64,000 nucleotides of DNA from Simmondsia chinensis. Lineage: Eukaryota; Streptophyta; Magnoliopsida; Caryophyllales; Simmondsiaceae. Location: positions 23,445,036-23,509,035 of the forward strand of contig JAGTTD010000012.1 in assembly GCA_018398585.1 (NCBI GenBank). The letters run 5' to 3'. The notes under the pieces are model-generated. The model saw only the letters and a list, made by a program, of their open reading frames with translations, made no database searches and had not been told where the DNA came from. A program made the translations under genes and the position numbers. This document shows positions 49,331-59,571 of the stretch, piece after piece (position 1 is the first letter of the stretch; every line of letters starts with the position of its first letter).

Positions 49331-49523
49331 ACAACAACAACAACAAACCCAGTGCCTGAAGGGCTCCCACTCACGCAGGGTCTGGGGGGGAAGGATGTAC
49401 GCAGTCTTACCCCATCAAGGTGATACCCTGACGAGAGACTATTTTCGAGGTCCCCCAACCGTTAAATCGCTCCAATTAAGGTGGGTGCGTGTACGCCTGC
49501 AAGTAAATAATCAATTTATCACC
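49331..49523 (-). mobile_element. 193-bp RTE-tailed SINE-like insertion
   Basis: Flanked by perfect 16-bp repeats TCCCCTATTCATTTCA (49315-49330, 49524-49539). It has a (TTG)n end on the minus strand at 49331-49345 and the shared tail with GACTGCGTACATCC and ACGGTTGGGGGACCTCG. Its 5' head (49470-49523) lacks clear Pol III boxes, so it may be a truncated RTE copy rather than a true SINE. Confidence 0.85.
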
Positions 49524-49634
49524 TCCCCTATTCATTTCAATGGGTTGAGAATTGTAATCCTCATTGATGACTTTCAGAAATTGGTGACACCCCTTCCCAA
49601 AAGTCAATTTTATCTCTATATAAACTTTGCTTTG

Positions 49635-50014
49635 TGATGTAGCGCATAAGTGGAAATTTAAGAGAACGGGAAGGTTCTGGAGGCCTTTCCTTTAATTTTA
49701 TTAATCTCATAATAAAAAGAAAGAGGAAAATAGAACTCAATTCTCACAATTCGAGAAGAGAGGCTCAAAAGTATGAAAAAAAAAAATCTGGAAAATTAGC
49801 TACCATAACCCTAGATTTACTTATGTATATATAGAGGAGCTAACCTAGTTTGAATCAAATTCTAAAAGATAAATACAAAATTTAAATCTAAAATTTAAAC
49901 GAAATTAATCCTAATCTAATTCGGACTTTATCTCCTCCGCGCTCCGTCCCCCGCGTCTGCCAAGTTGGTGCCACTAAGTCTCCCAAATCCGTCAATCAAA
50001 TCTGGGCTGCATCA
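49635..50014 (-). repeat. 3' LTR of gypsy element
   Basis: 380 bp, nearly the same as 53552-53930. It is preceded on the minus strand by a CCCGGGGAGGA polypurine stretch. Confidence 0.9.
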
Positions 50015-51089
50015 TCCTCCCCGGGTTGGAGAGAATTCGCCCTCGAATTCCCCTGAGGAACAGCACGATCCTTCTCCCCAAAGTAGGGAACAAGGTGCTT
50101 GACATTGAAGACGTCGGAGGTCCTCATGCCGAGTGGAAGCTGTAGGCGATAGGCGTTGTCGTTGATCTTCTCTAGTACCGTCAGTGGTCCTATCTTTCGA
50201 GCCATCAGCTTGTTATACTCCTACGCCGGAAAGTGTTCGCGGCTCAGAATTGCCCAAACCTTATCGCCAACCTGGTACTGAATTGCTCGGTGCTTCTTGT
50301 CACTTGCCGTCTTGCACTTGGCAGTGGCCTCCAGTAACCGGGCCCTGGTTTGCTCATGGATGTCCTTGAGCGAAGATATTAAGTATTCCGCCTTCTCGTG
50401 TGGACCTGTCAAGTCTGGGACAGGTGTCAAGTCAATCGGAGAACAGGGAACAAAGCCATAAACTATAGTAAATGGCGCGAACCCTGTGTTTCTATTGACG
50501 GAGTTGTTATAGGTGAACTCCGCTTGATGCAGCTTCACCTCCCATCCCTTGGCATTATTCGCAACAAGACACCATAGAAGATTACCCAAAGACCTGTTAG
50601 TGACCACAATTTGTCCATCTGTTTGAGGATGGTAGACTGTGCTAAAGGCGAGAGACGTATTCGCCATTTTCTACAATGTCTGCCAGAAATGGTTACGAAC
50701 CTGACATCTCGATCAGAAACAATGCTAGATGGAAGTCTGTGCAACTTGTATAATTCCTTGAAGTAGAGTCCCGCCACATGTATGGCGTCAGCAGCTCTCT
50801 TGCATTCGATGAAGTGCGGAATCTTGGAGAAACGGTCCACAAAAACGAAGATGGAGTCAATGCCGCCAGTTATCCTCGGTAAGCCCGGAACAAAATCCAT
50901 GCTGACGTCTGTCCAAGGATGACTTGGAACTGGTAATGGCATGTATAAGCCGGCTTTGATCATTCCTCTCTTCAAAACCTGACAGACACAGCATCGTTTA
51001 ACATACCTCTCCACCACTTTGCGTATGGTAGGCCAAAAGTACTTGGCTATAACAAGTTGCAGCGTCTTGTCTCTTCCTGAATGCCCCAC
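49996..51089 (-). pseudogene. Gypsy integrase and C-terminal tail
   Basis: The zinc-binding region GHSGRDKTLQLV...RCCVCQVLKRG starts at 51089. The core has WTDVSMDFVPGLPR (first catalytic Asp) and SSIVSDRDVRFV (second Asp). A frameshift follows near 50680. The third catalytic position lies in TDGQIVVTNRSLGN (50610), where the usual Glu of the DGQTEV motif is Val, so strand transfer would be lost. The tail has a QVGDKVWAIL block (50250) and TSDVFNVKHLVPYFG (50110). No chromodomain is seen. Confidence 0.88.
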
Positions 51090-51469
51090 ATTGTGATTCT
51101 CCTCAATGATCTTAAGCCGCTAGTTTGAGTTCGAATTGCAAAGTTGGTTCCCTTTGAATAGAAAGCCGTCATGAATAGAGTAGCCAGAAACAACCCATGA
51201 TTATGCTTCTCGCCATGTCCCGCCAAATGTAAAATCATCGTGCTATTGACTCAGCAGCTGCTCAAACACTATGACCTCCATCTTGCTCTCCGTCATGATA
51301 AGATTCTGCCTGCTTAGCGAATCCGCCACCTTATTCAAGAGTGGGTACCATCAGATTCGGATCTTGCCTAGAAAAGTGGAAGACCGCCTTCAAGACAAGA
51401 GAAGGGCTTTATGAATAAGCTTAGCTTCGTGAATACCGTAGAGTTTTGAAGTTGGTCAAGTAAGTCATC

Positions 51470-51785
51470 CAATTTCGGTATGGGGAATTAGTATCTTACC
51501 GTGATCTTGTTAATCGTTTGATTGTCAACACACATTCGCCAATTCTCATGCCTTTTAGGCTAGAGCAAGCATAGTACAGGGACTTAGACTCTCCCGAATA
51601 AAACCCTTGGTGAGTAAATCCGCTACCTGGCGTCTCAGCTCTTTGTGCTCTAAAGGACTCATTCGATACTGGGGCCTATTCGGTAACGAGGCTCCCGGCA
51701 CTAGATCGATACAGCGTTGGATGTCTTTCAATGGCTGTAATGTCTCCGGTAGCTCTTTTGGGAATACGTCAACGTATTCTTTCAA
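51470..51785 (-). pseudogene. N-terminal stub of gypsy RT
   Basis: FPKELPETLQPLKDIQRCIDL and RRQVADLLTKGFIRESLSPC (51620-51680) precede RMCVDNQTINKI near 51510. Downstream the sequence passes directly into unrelated-looking remnants, so the catalytic palm and RNase H are deleted. Confidence 0.85.
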
Positions 51786-51836
51786 TAAGGTGGCAACTTC
51801 ACTCGGTATTTCCCCCTGACTAAGCTTGCACTTCTT

Positions 51837-53291
51837 TCAAATCAGCATAAACACAACCTTGGCGTCACCAATCTCCTTGGCGAACAAGGCTCGTCCTTGT
51901 ATGTTCGGATGTTGGGCTTCTACAGCCCATGGCGCCTCCTCCTTCTTGGGTAGCAAGATGGTCTTGGTCTCCTTGAAGTTGGAGGTATAAGTATTCTTCC
52001 TTGCATCATGAACGACACTCCTATCAAACTGCCATGGGTGCCCCAATAGCAAATGACAAGCGTCCATGGTGACGATGTCACACCACACCCTGTCTTTGTA
52101 CCTTGCCCTAATTGAAAAAATAACTAAGCAACGTTTGGAAACGGTCACCTGATTTCCCTTTTTAAGCCAAAACAACTTGTAGGGGCTAGGATGAGCTTTC
52201 GTCTTCAACCCCAGCTTGGCGATGGCTTCTTCAGATATGACATTCTCACAGCTGCCTGAGTCGTTGACCATGTGGCACACCCGCCAATGGTACACGTGGT
52301 CTGGAAGATGTTATTCCTCAGCCAACCATCCCCTGCTCCTCTTTAGGTGCGAAACAAGCTTGCCTAATCACCAACAGATGCCCTTCATCACCTGCTATGG
52401 CATCCTCTTCCTGCCCCACCAAGTCTTTTTGGGTTTCATCCTCAGCGACCCCGCCATCTTCGTCATGGAGTTCCTCAATGTAAAGGCCCTTGCCATCCCT
52501 GTCACCCTTTCGGCACTCAGCAGCTCGATGCCCTACTTCTTTACATTTGAAGCAACGAGTCCTTGATGTACCCACTACGTCTTGTGCATTAGGCTTACCA
52601 GCATTGGCAATTGGAGGCCTACTCTGTATGGTCTGCGTTGGTGGTATCATTGCATTGTCTCTGCCGCCAACCTGTGCTCCCCAGGTGCCACCAGCTTAGC
52701 AATGCCTTTGCTGACGTTCCATGTTTTCTGCTCTTTGATTCGCCTCAAAAACGGTGAAGATGTCAAACATATTCAATACCTCTTGTATTGACTCCCTCAA
52801 CCCGCCTATGTATCGATCCGCCAATTTCTCTCCGCTTTCTGCCAAGTCATTCCTGGCGATCAACGAATAAAACTTTACCATGTACTCCTCCACAGACTTA
52901 GAGCACTGTCATAAGTGTTGGTACATCATCCTGGCGTGATTGTGACACAAGAAGGCGCCTCTCATGTGCTTCTTCATCTTCTCCCAAGACTATATCTTAG
53001 CTTTTCCGTGGCGCATCCGAACTTGCTTTAGCTGTGTCCACCAGGCGGCTGCTTTACCCATAACCGAGTAGCAACAAGCGGCGCCTGCTTCGTCTCCGGT
53101 ACCTTCCTGAACTCCAGAATTTCCTCGGTGGCTACAAGCCAATCTAAGAGCTCCTCAGGGCATCCTCCACCATTAAACTCCAGAATTTCAATCCGGAGGC
53201 CGGATTCCCACCTCCGATATTCGTAATCGTTGGCGTCACCGGTAAAAGGCCGAGCTCTCCTCTGCCTTCGGTCCGATACCTCAGCATCCAT
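51837..53291 (-). pseudogene. Gypsy gag, zinc knuckle and protease
   Basis: Gag starts at 53291 (MDAEVSDRRQRRARPF), with WLVATEEILEFRKVPE, then EEYMVKFYSLIARNDL at 52890. The zinc knuckle CFKCKEVGHRAAEC is at 52550. The protease frame 51837-52295 has VNDSGSCENVI (DSG active site present) and MDACHLLLGHPW. Several stops and shifts separate the pieces. The same protease region survives in the copies at 12.7 and 55.7 kb. Confidence 0.88.
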
Positions 53292-53551
53292 GAACGGATT
53301 CTGAAAGCTCTCGTGCGTGTCATCGTCAGCACCCGGTGTTAATAGGCGTTAGGGATGCGTTCCCGGTTCAAGATCGGGATTTTCCCCTAGTTGAATCCAG
53401 CAATGCTCGATTCGCCGGAATTTCTCCTCCAACTCCTCAAACTTTCCTCACGGTTTGCCTTTGGAAGTCTCGCTCGTAAACGTCCTCAACGGCTGTGTTC
53501 ATTTGTCGTCGACGGGCCATCTCAGAAATCGTTCTGAGCTCTGATACCAAC

Positions 53552-53930
53552 TTATGCAGCACGTAAGTGAAAATTTAGGGGAACGGGAAGGTTCTACGGC
53601 CTTCCTTTTAATTTTATTAATCTCAGAATAAAAAGAAAGATGAAAATAGAACTAAATTCTCACAACCTGAGAAAAAAGACTCAAAATTATGAATAAAAAT
53701 TAGGAAAATTAGTTACTAAAACCCTAGATTTTCCTATGTATATACAGAGGAGCTAACCTAATTGGAATCAAATTTCTAAAAGATAAATACAAAATTTAAA
53801 TCTAAAATTTAAACTAAACTAATCCTAATCTAATTCGAACTTTATGTCCTCCGTGCTCCATCCGCCAAGTCGGTGCCACCAAGTCTCCCAAATCCGTCCC
53901 AAATCCATGTGTCAAATCTGGGCTGCATCA
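53552..53930 (-). repeat. 5' LTR of gypsy element
   Basis: 379 bp; on the minus strand TGATGCAGCCC...GTGCTGCATAA. It contains TGTATATACATAGG on the plus strand, corresponding to a TATA region. Confidence 0.9.
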
Positions 53931-54262
53931 CTTTGTTTAAGAATCTTGCTCATCCAAGGAAAAATAACACTTATCACTTCCCCCTCTTTTAAATGTCCTA
54001 AATGTTCTCTTGGCTTGCGGTCAAGGTAATCTCGACCCTCCTAACCATTAACTAACAAGTGCACGTTAAGAGCAGGATCGCTTTACTCTTGGAGGATTGC
54101 CGTCGACGGTACTGTGTGCATCCAAGCAATGGTGAACTCGTTTTTTAAGACAGTGGTCTTTCACCACGGCACGTTATTATTGTTCATCTCCCAGATAAAA
54201 TCTTTCTTGTTTATCGTCCTTTCTATGATTGATTTCTATACCATATACGCGTAATTTTCTAA

Positions 54263-54703
54263 CGCTTAATACATCAATTAAGTATGTAATTACTTACACC
54301 TTTTACCTATTAATTGAAGTAATAGTGAGAAAATAGTATTCAAAGGACCCACTACTGATTTTTGGTTGTATTGTAAAACCCATCATTAAATTTGATAATC
54401 CAAAATGTCATATGAATGAGAATAATGCTTCTTACTTTTACCTATAAATCAATGTAATTGTAAACTATGTTTGGATACGAAAAGTACAGGAATGAAAAGA
54501 GGAAATTTCAATTTCACTTTCTTTTATATATTTATTTTTTTAATATTTTACATTTTATTTTATACCACAAAAAACGCTTTAAGGACAAGCTCAGAAACCC
54601 TTATTTTTCACATCTCATCGGTACAAAAAGGCAAAGACCTCGTCATAATTACCAGTAACACAAACTCCTAGTCTTCAATTTTAAACTCACAAAACACACA
54701 TAT
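54263..54703. other. 3' flank of the heat-shock gene
   Basis: AT-rich, no domain. It probably includes the 3' untranslated region and poly(A) site of the minus-strand gene that ends at 54704. Confidence 0.4.
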
Positions 54704-57700
54704 TCAATGGATTTTCACCTCCTTCACATCTTTTCCTTGGGACTCAACCTTCGGGATAGTAATGTTAAGTATACCATCCTTTAACTCCGCCTTGATATCA
54801 TCCTTTCTTGCATTGTCGGGCAGCATCAGACTCGTGTTATAGTACCCATAGCTCATCCAATACTCATCCTCATCCTCGTCTTCATCTTCCACCTTGCGCT
54901 CCCCTCTTATCTTGAGCATCCCGTCATCCACCGTGACCTTGAGGTCCTCCTTGGTTAAGCCGGGCACCTCGAACCTCAGCTTGTAACTGTCTTCGGTCTC
55001 CTTGAACCGGCCCATGAGTTGTGGGGCGGCGTCAATGATCTGTGTGGGTCCGGGTGTTATGTTGGCAAAGAGCCTGTTCATGTTCTCAGCTGCTTCCAAG
55101 AGCGCATTGCCTACGTTAGAAGGGAAGAATCTTGTAGGAGAGATCCCTGCAACGAATAGTCACAAGATTGAAATTAGTATGAATTTGAGTAAGTAAAGTC
55201 CTATCATGTTTTCATACATCCAATATTTATATTTTAATTTATACGAAAAACTAGGACTATAAATATCTCAACAATTACCCATATGAGTTCGTCTAGATCT
55301 ACAATTACCTTTATATTTTCTCAATAGGGACATGAACTATGGATGAAGAATAAATTTTAAACTTAAAACCTCTAATTTGAACATGAATAGCCTAACAACT
55401 ATACCAACTCCAACTCCTCGTAGTTTTTATTTTAGATGTGTATTCATGAGTATCTCAATTCAGCTAAAATCTACATATAGGCAAAAAAATCACAATTCCA
55501 TTGATTGATTGCATCGTTTGCTTGGATTATATCTCATTCATAGATTTATATCTATCAACATATTAGCATACTATTAACTATGGGTACATCCAGATGAAAT
55601 TCCGTGGTGAAATTTAACACGCTTGGTGGCTGGTGGTTTAATCCGCCTAATGACCTATTCAATGATGCAGTGTGTAAGTGGGATTTTGGAGAACAGGAAG
55701 GAAACGAAGGCCTTCCTTTTAATTTTATTAACGAATTGACAAAACTTCAAGAGGAAAATTAAAACCTAATTCTCACAACCCGAAAATAGAGGCTAAAAAT
55801 GATGCAGCCACCAAATAGCCTTTGGCAGATCAGGCGGGTTGAGACGGGCCAGCCAAGAATAGGCGGGACTAGAATACCACGGTTAGACGGGAAGCAGCCT
55901 TGCGTTCGCAATTGGCGCATAGCTTGGCGGACACATGGTTGGCGGCAAGATCTTGGCATGACGGCTAAGGAGAGACGCATGAAGACTGCGGTGAAGATTA
56001 GAGTTTGAGTTTGATTAGGATTAGTTTGTTAGTTTTTTAGATTTAAATCTTAAGTGTTTTAGTTATCTTGAGGCCTTTATATTTATCTTTTAGAATTCTG
56101 TTTTAATTCAAATAGCTCCTCTATAAATACAAGAGTAATTAGGTTGTTTTAGTAGTTAATTATTTAGAAATATTTTATGAGTCTTGGTTCTTCTATTCTC
56201 AAGTGTGCGATAGGATGAATTTTATTTTTCCCCTAAATTTTATTAGAGTTTAATAAAATTAAAGGGAAGACCTTCAATTCCTTCCCGTTCCCCAAAATCC
56301 CACTTACGCGCTACATCAGTTGGTATCAGAGCACAAAACGCTTTCTAAGATGGCCTGTGGGCGACCCAAGTATGCCGCCGTCGGAGATGCTCTTGATCGA
56401 AATGTTCAATGGTAGGACAAGAGGAGATTCGAGGAGGTGGAAGTTGAATTCCGGCGAATCAAGGGTTGCTTGATTCAATTGGAGGCAAATCTCGATTTGA
56501 AACCGGGAACCCAACCCCAACGCCCATTAACACTGAGTGCTAAAGAAAAGGTGAAGGACGAGATCCAGAATCCTGCATTGGGTACTGATCTACCGAACCC
56601 TGGGCCGAGGCAGCATCGGCTTTTTACCGGCGACGCCAACGTTAAAGAACGGTGGGTGGAAGCCGATCTCCGTGATGAATTTCCGGAGTTGGAAGAAGAA
56701 GACGCCATAGTCCTGGAAGAAGACCAGGACGAGTTGGCGTCACTTGAGGAGATGGAGGTAGCGGGTGACAAAGGTCACGTGCTGTTGGTCAGGCGAGTTG
56801 GCTTCGCGCCTGAAGAAGCTGAAGGGGACGATTGGCTACTACACAACATATTCCAGACGACATGTACCATTGACGCCAGGGTTTGCCGCCTAGTCATCGA
56901 CTCCGGAGTTGTGAGAACGCCATCTCTGAAGAAGTTGTTCAGAAGCTAGGGTTGAAGACGAAGGATCATCTGAACCCTTACACTGTGTCATGGCTCAAGA
57001 AAGACGATCAGGTAACCATATCAAAATGTTGCTTGCTGAATTTCTCAATTGGGTTGAAGTTCAAGGATGGCGTGTGGTGTGATGTCGTCACCATGGACGC
57101 TTGCCACCTATTGTTGGGGCAGCCTAGGCAATACGATAGGGGTGCCATGCATGACGGAAGGAAGAACACTTATAGCTTTATGTTCGAGGGAACGAGGATC
57201 ATTTTGTTGCCCAAGAAGGTTGAGGCGCCATGTGAATCAAAGAACAAAGAACCAACACCAAAAGAGGAAGCCATGAATACAAATGAGATTGGCGAGACCA
57301 AGTTGGCGTCGACGCCAGTAGGCGTTACCCAGGGAGGACCTGTCTTTGTTGAGGCACCATATCTAGATTATTTTCTCCCCCATATTTGATGAGGCCACGT
57401 ATAACGAGCCCACCCATGACAAGAGGAGGGGCCAAAAGGGCTGGAGTTTTGCTTACCGCCAATAAGAGAACAATTAATGCAGTCTTGGCAAGCCCGGATT
57501 GATGAATGACGATTGGGTTAGTTTGGCGGCTTGGAGTTTGGCAGGGTGGATTCTAGGCGTGAGAGAACAAGGCTTGGCGGCATTGGCCCAATTGACCCAA
57601 CGAATTCGAGGACGAATTCCCTTCAACCAGGAGAGAAGGATGCTGCCGACAAATAGCCTTTGGCAAGTTAGGCAGGTCGAGACAGGCGAGCCAAGAATAG

Positions 57701-58238
57701 GTGGGATTAGGACACCACGGTTAGACGGGAAGCAGCCTCGCGTTCGCGATTGGCGCATAGCTTGGCGGACATATGGTTGGCGGCAAGATCTTGGCGTCAC
57801 GGCTAAGGAGAGACGCGTGAAGATTACGGTGAACATAGTTTGAATTTGATTAGGATTAGTTTGTTAGTTTTTTATATTTAAATCTTAAGTGTTTTAGTTA
57901 TATTTAGGCTTTTTTATTTATCTTTCATAATTCTGTTTTAATTCAAATAACTCCTCTATAAATACAAAAGGAATTAAGTTGTTTTAGTAGTCAATTGTTT
58001 AAAAATATTTGATGAGCCTTAGTTCTTCTATTCTCAAGTGTGAGATAGGATGAATTTTATTTTTCTCTTGTAATTTTTATTAGAGTTTAATAAAATTAAA
58101 GAAGAAGCGTTCGATTCTTTCTCGTTCTCCAAAATTTCACTTATGTGCTGCATTATTCAATGTAAACCTGCATGATCTAGAAGGTTAGTTTTCTTACTGC
58201 TGGTGGCTGTTCTTATTGATAAAAGACCTGTTTGAGGG

Positions 58239-58269
<31 letters not shown>

Positions 58270-59336
58270 GGGAACAGAAACGCGAAGGGTTAGTTATGGG
58301 AAAGTTCTTGTTATTTATTACCATTCAACATTTATACAATTTACATTATATCAATTTAAAACTTATTTGATCAAGCTATTAAAAAACTGTTTTATTCAAA
58401 ACATTTTCTTTTTGTGGAAAATATATATTTTTGTCTAAAAAATTTTAAGTTTTAAGTCATACTTGTGCTTTAAATCATGCATAGACTAAATTTAAGAAAC
58501 TAAAAGTAGAAGCAATAAGACATAACCTCAAGTACCCGCTTAGGACCTCCGAATTTTAAGGGTCCCAGATTTTTAAACTTGTAAATTTTAAAGTATTAAT
58601 TTTTAGTATTAGTAAATTTTATAGTCAAAATTATTATAATTTATTGTATACAAAGGGCCCCCTTCAGAACCGGCCTTGTTTCAGAGTCATGAAGTATTGG
58701 AATAAAGAGCATAAAGCAATATAACCAATGCCCCAAGGGCTTCCGTCTAAGCAGGGTCGGGAGGGGTGAATGTATGCAGCCTTCTCCTTTCAGGGTATTA
58801 CTCCTGAAAAGAGATTGTTTCTGAGTGCCTCCAACCTGAGGTTGAGGACTTCCCAAGACGTCACCCATCCTGGTACCGCTCTCGCCCAAGCACGCTTAAC
58901 TTCGAAGTTCTAATGGAATTCGATAAAGGCATGTTGGTACCCTCTTTGGTACAGGAATAAAGAGCATAAATAACCTAAAATAAATAGGAAACGGACAGAA
59001 ATAAAGGAGTGAAAAAAATATATATATATATGTACCAAAGGAGTCGTTATCGGGACGCCAGTTGAAGAGACCTCGACCCCGGCGGTTATTACGCCAGCTG
59101 GGTAGCAGAGACCTCCACCCTCTCCTACCTAATTTCTTCTGCACAGGCACCACCTCTTTTCCACCGTCCGATCCTCCTGATGTTGACGATGAAAAGAACC
59201 TCTGGACCGTCGGATCGGTGAGACCCCAGGGGGAGTTACTCTGCACCCTTGCGTAATGGAACGCAGAAGAAGAAGAAGGAGAGGAAAGTCTTTGTCGGAG
59301 GTTCCTCACTGCCCACCTCCCCACTGCCATTGTCAT
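54704..59336 (-). CDS. HSP26.5: Mitochondrial 26.5-kDa class small heat-shock protein, two exons
   Basis: Exon 1 is 59336-59036 and exon 2 is 55146-54704. The donor TTTG|GTACAT and acceptor TTGCAG|GGATCT join in phase to give ...PDNDSF-GISPTRFF..., 247 residues, close to the about 230 of the family. Residues 1-60 are Arg/Ser-rich with few acids, a mitochondrial presequence. Residues 143-247 form the alpha-crystallin domain, with the two consensus blocks FEVPGLTKEDLKV...GMLKI and P-x14-GIL (LPDNARKDD...DGILNITIPK). A run of Glu/Asp (VEDEDEDEDEYW) sits between them. The protein is an ATP-independent chaperone that holds unfolding proteins during heat stress in the organelle. The start at 59336 is the first ATG; an ATG two codons later (59330) is equally possible. 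The reading frame has no break. The 3.9-kb intron carries an antisense gypsy derivative and a 5S-headed SINE. Confidence 0.93.
55663..58155 (+). mobile_element. Gypsy derivative with inverted LTR end, in the intron
   Basis: LTRs 55800-56318 and 57638-58155 flank 1.3 kb. A primer-binding site TGGTATCAGAGC lies at 56321. Immediately left of the 5' LTR, 55663-55799 is a minus-oriented LTR 3' end beginning TGATGCAG. The whole unit is bounded by TTCAA at 55658-55662 and 58156-58160. The interior holds the end of gag and the protease region only; the rest of pol is missing. It belongs to the same family as 49635-53930. Confidence 0.85.
56437..57389 (+). pseudogene. Gag end and protease of gypsy derivative
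   Basis: Frame 1 (56437-56949) contains an acidic stretch, VLLVRRVGFAPEE, FQTTCTIDARVCRLVIDSG (protease DSG motif at about 56900). It shifts to frame 2 (56883-57389) with SCENAISEEVVQKLGLKTK and MDACHLLLGQPRQYDRG. One frameshift just after the active site separates them. The rest of pol is absent; the sequence passes to the pre-LTR region at 57400-57637. Confidence 0.85.
58716..58953 (-). mobile_element. 5S rRNA-headed SINE with RTE-type tail
   Basis: A 238-bp insertion between perfect 17-bp repeats GGAATAAAGAGCATAAA (58699-58715 and 58954-58970). On the minus strand the first 100 or so bases follow plant 5S rRNA: ATTAGAACTTCG, AAGTTAAGCGTGCTTGGG (A-box region), GCGAGAGCGGTACC (intermediate element region), AGGATGGGTGACGTCTTGG (C-box region). 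The sequence then passes into CTCAGGTTGGAGGC...AAACAATCTC...GGCTGCATACATTC, the tail shared with the RTE LINE at 23736. The 5S internal Pol III promoter is therefore nearly complete. It lies in the heat-shock gene's intron, in the same transcriptional direction. Confidence 0.85.
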
Positions 59337-59393
59337 CTTTTTGCTATAGAGAGAAACAAAAGAGAGGCTGATTTTGTGTCAAGTGAAGTGAGA

Positions 59394-59403
59394 GATATAT
59401 AAA
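59394..59403 (-). promoter_or_regulatory. TATA box of the heat-shock gene
   Basis: The minus strand reads CCTTTATATATCTC, 58-67 bp upstream of the ATG at 59336. A 7-bp-arm palindrome ACTGGGTTCACCCAGT (59411-59426) lies just upstream. I see no perfect heat-shock element (alternating GAA/TTC at 2-bp spacing) in the 120 bp upstream, only scattered GAA and TTC triplets. Confidence 0.6.
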
Positions 59404-59571
59404 GGAAAGAAACTGGGTTCACCCAGTCCCTCGTATTCCTACAGTAGAGATTGTTCTATTTCCTTTTTTTTTTGGGAACATTTATTATTGTCCTATTTCT
59501 GATTCAACAAGGATCCCGTATATTCATGTATTATATATTTTGTGATATTAAATATTATATAAATAATTTAT

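Larger units (their letters stand above)
49635..53930 (-). mobile_element. Ty3-gypsy element, RT/RNase H deleted
   Basis: LTRs 49635-50014 and 53552-53930, both about 380 bp with TGATG...CATCA-type ends, and a perfect duplication CTTTG (49630-49634, 53931-53935). The primer-binding site TGGTATCAGAGCTC (minus, 53536-53549) lies next to the right LTR. The order on the minus strand is gag, zinc knuckle, protease, RT start, integrase, C-terminal tail. RT palm, RNase H and the start of integrase are missing. It is the best-preserved family member here. Confidence 0.95.
49019..54262 (+). repeat. Copia 3' LTR, split by two later insertions
   Basis: The LTR starts TGTTGGAAAAAG at 49019, is broken by the RTE-tail insert (49331-49523) and the gypsy element (49635-53930), resumes at 53936, and ends near 54262 (TTTTCTAACG). 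Shared blocks with the LTR at 43036: AAGTGCACGTTAAGAGCAG and GTGGTCTTTCACCACGGC. Confidence 0.65.
55147..59035 (-). other. Intron of the heat-shock gene
   Basis: GT-AG intron of 3,889 bp in phase 1. At least 2.7 kb is insertion: gypsy 55663-58155 (opposite strand) and the 5S-headed SINE 58716-58953 (same strand). A T27 run is at 58243-58269 and a (TA)n run at about 59020. The remaining ancestral intron is about 1.1 kb, AT-rich and without other recognised features. Confidence 0.85.

Noticed and set aside
58850..58950. A functional 5S rRNA gene
   Set aside because: The 5' end is diverged, there is no T-run terminator after the 5S part, and it continues directly into an RTE-type tail inside a 17-bp TSD.
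58850..58950. Cassandra TRIM LTR (these also contain 5S sequence)
   Set aside because: There are no LTR termini, no second LTR and no 5-bp TSD; the boundaries are those of a target-primed retroposon.
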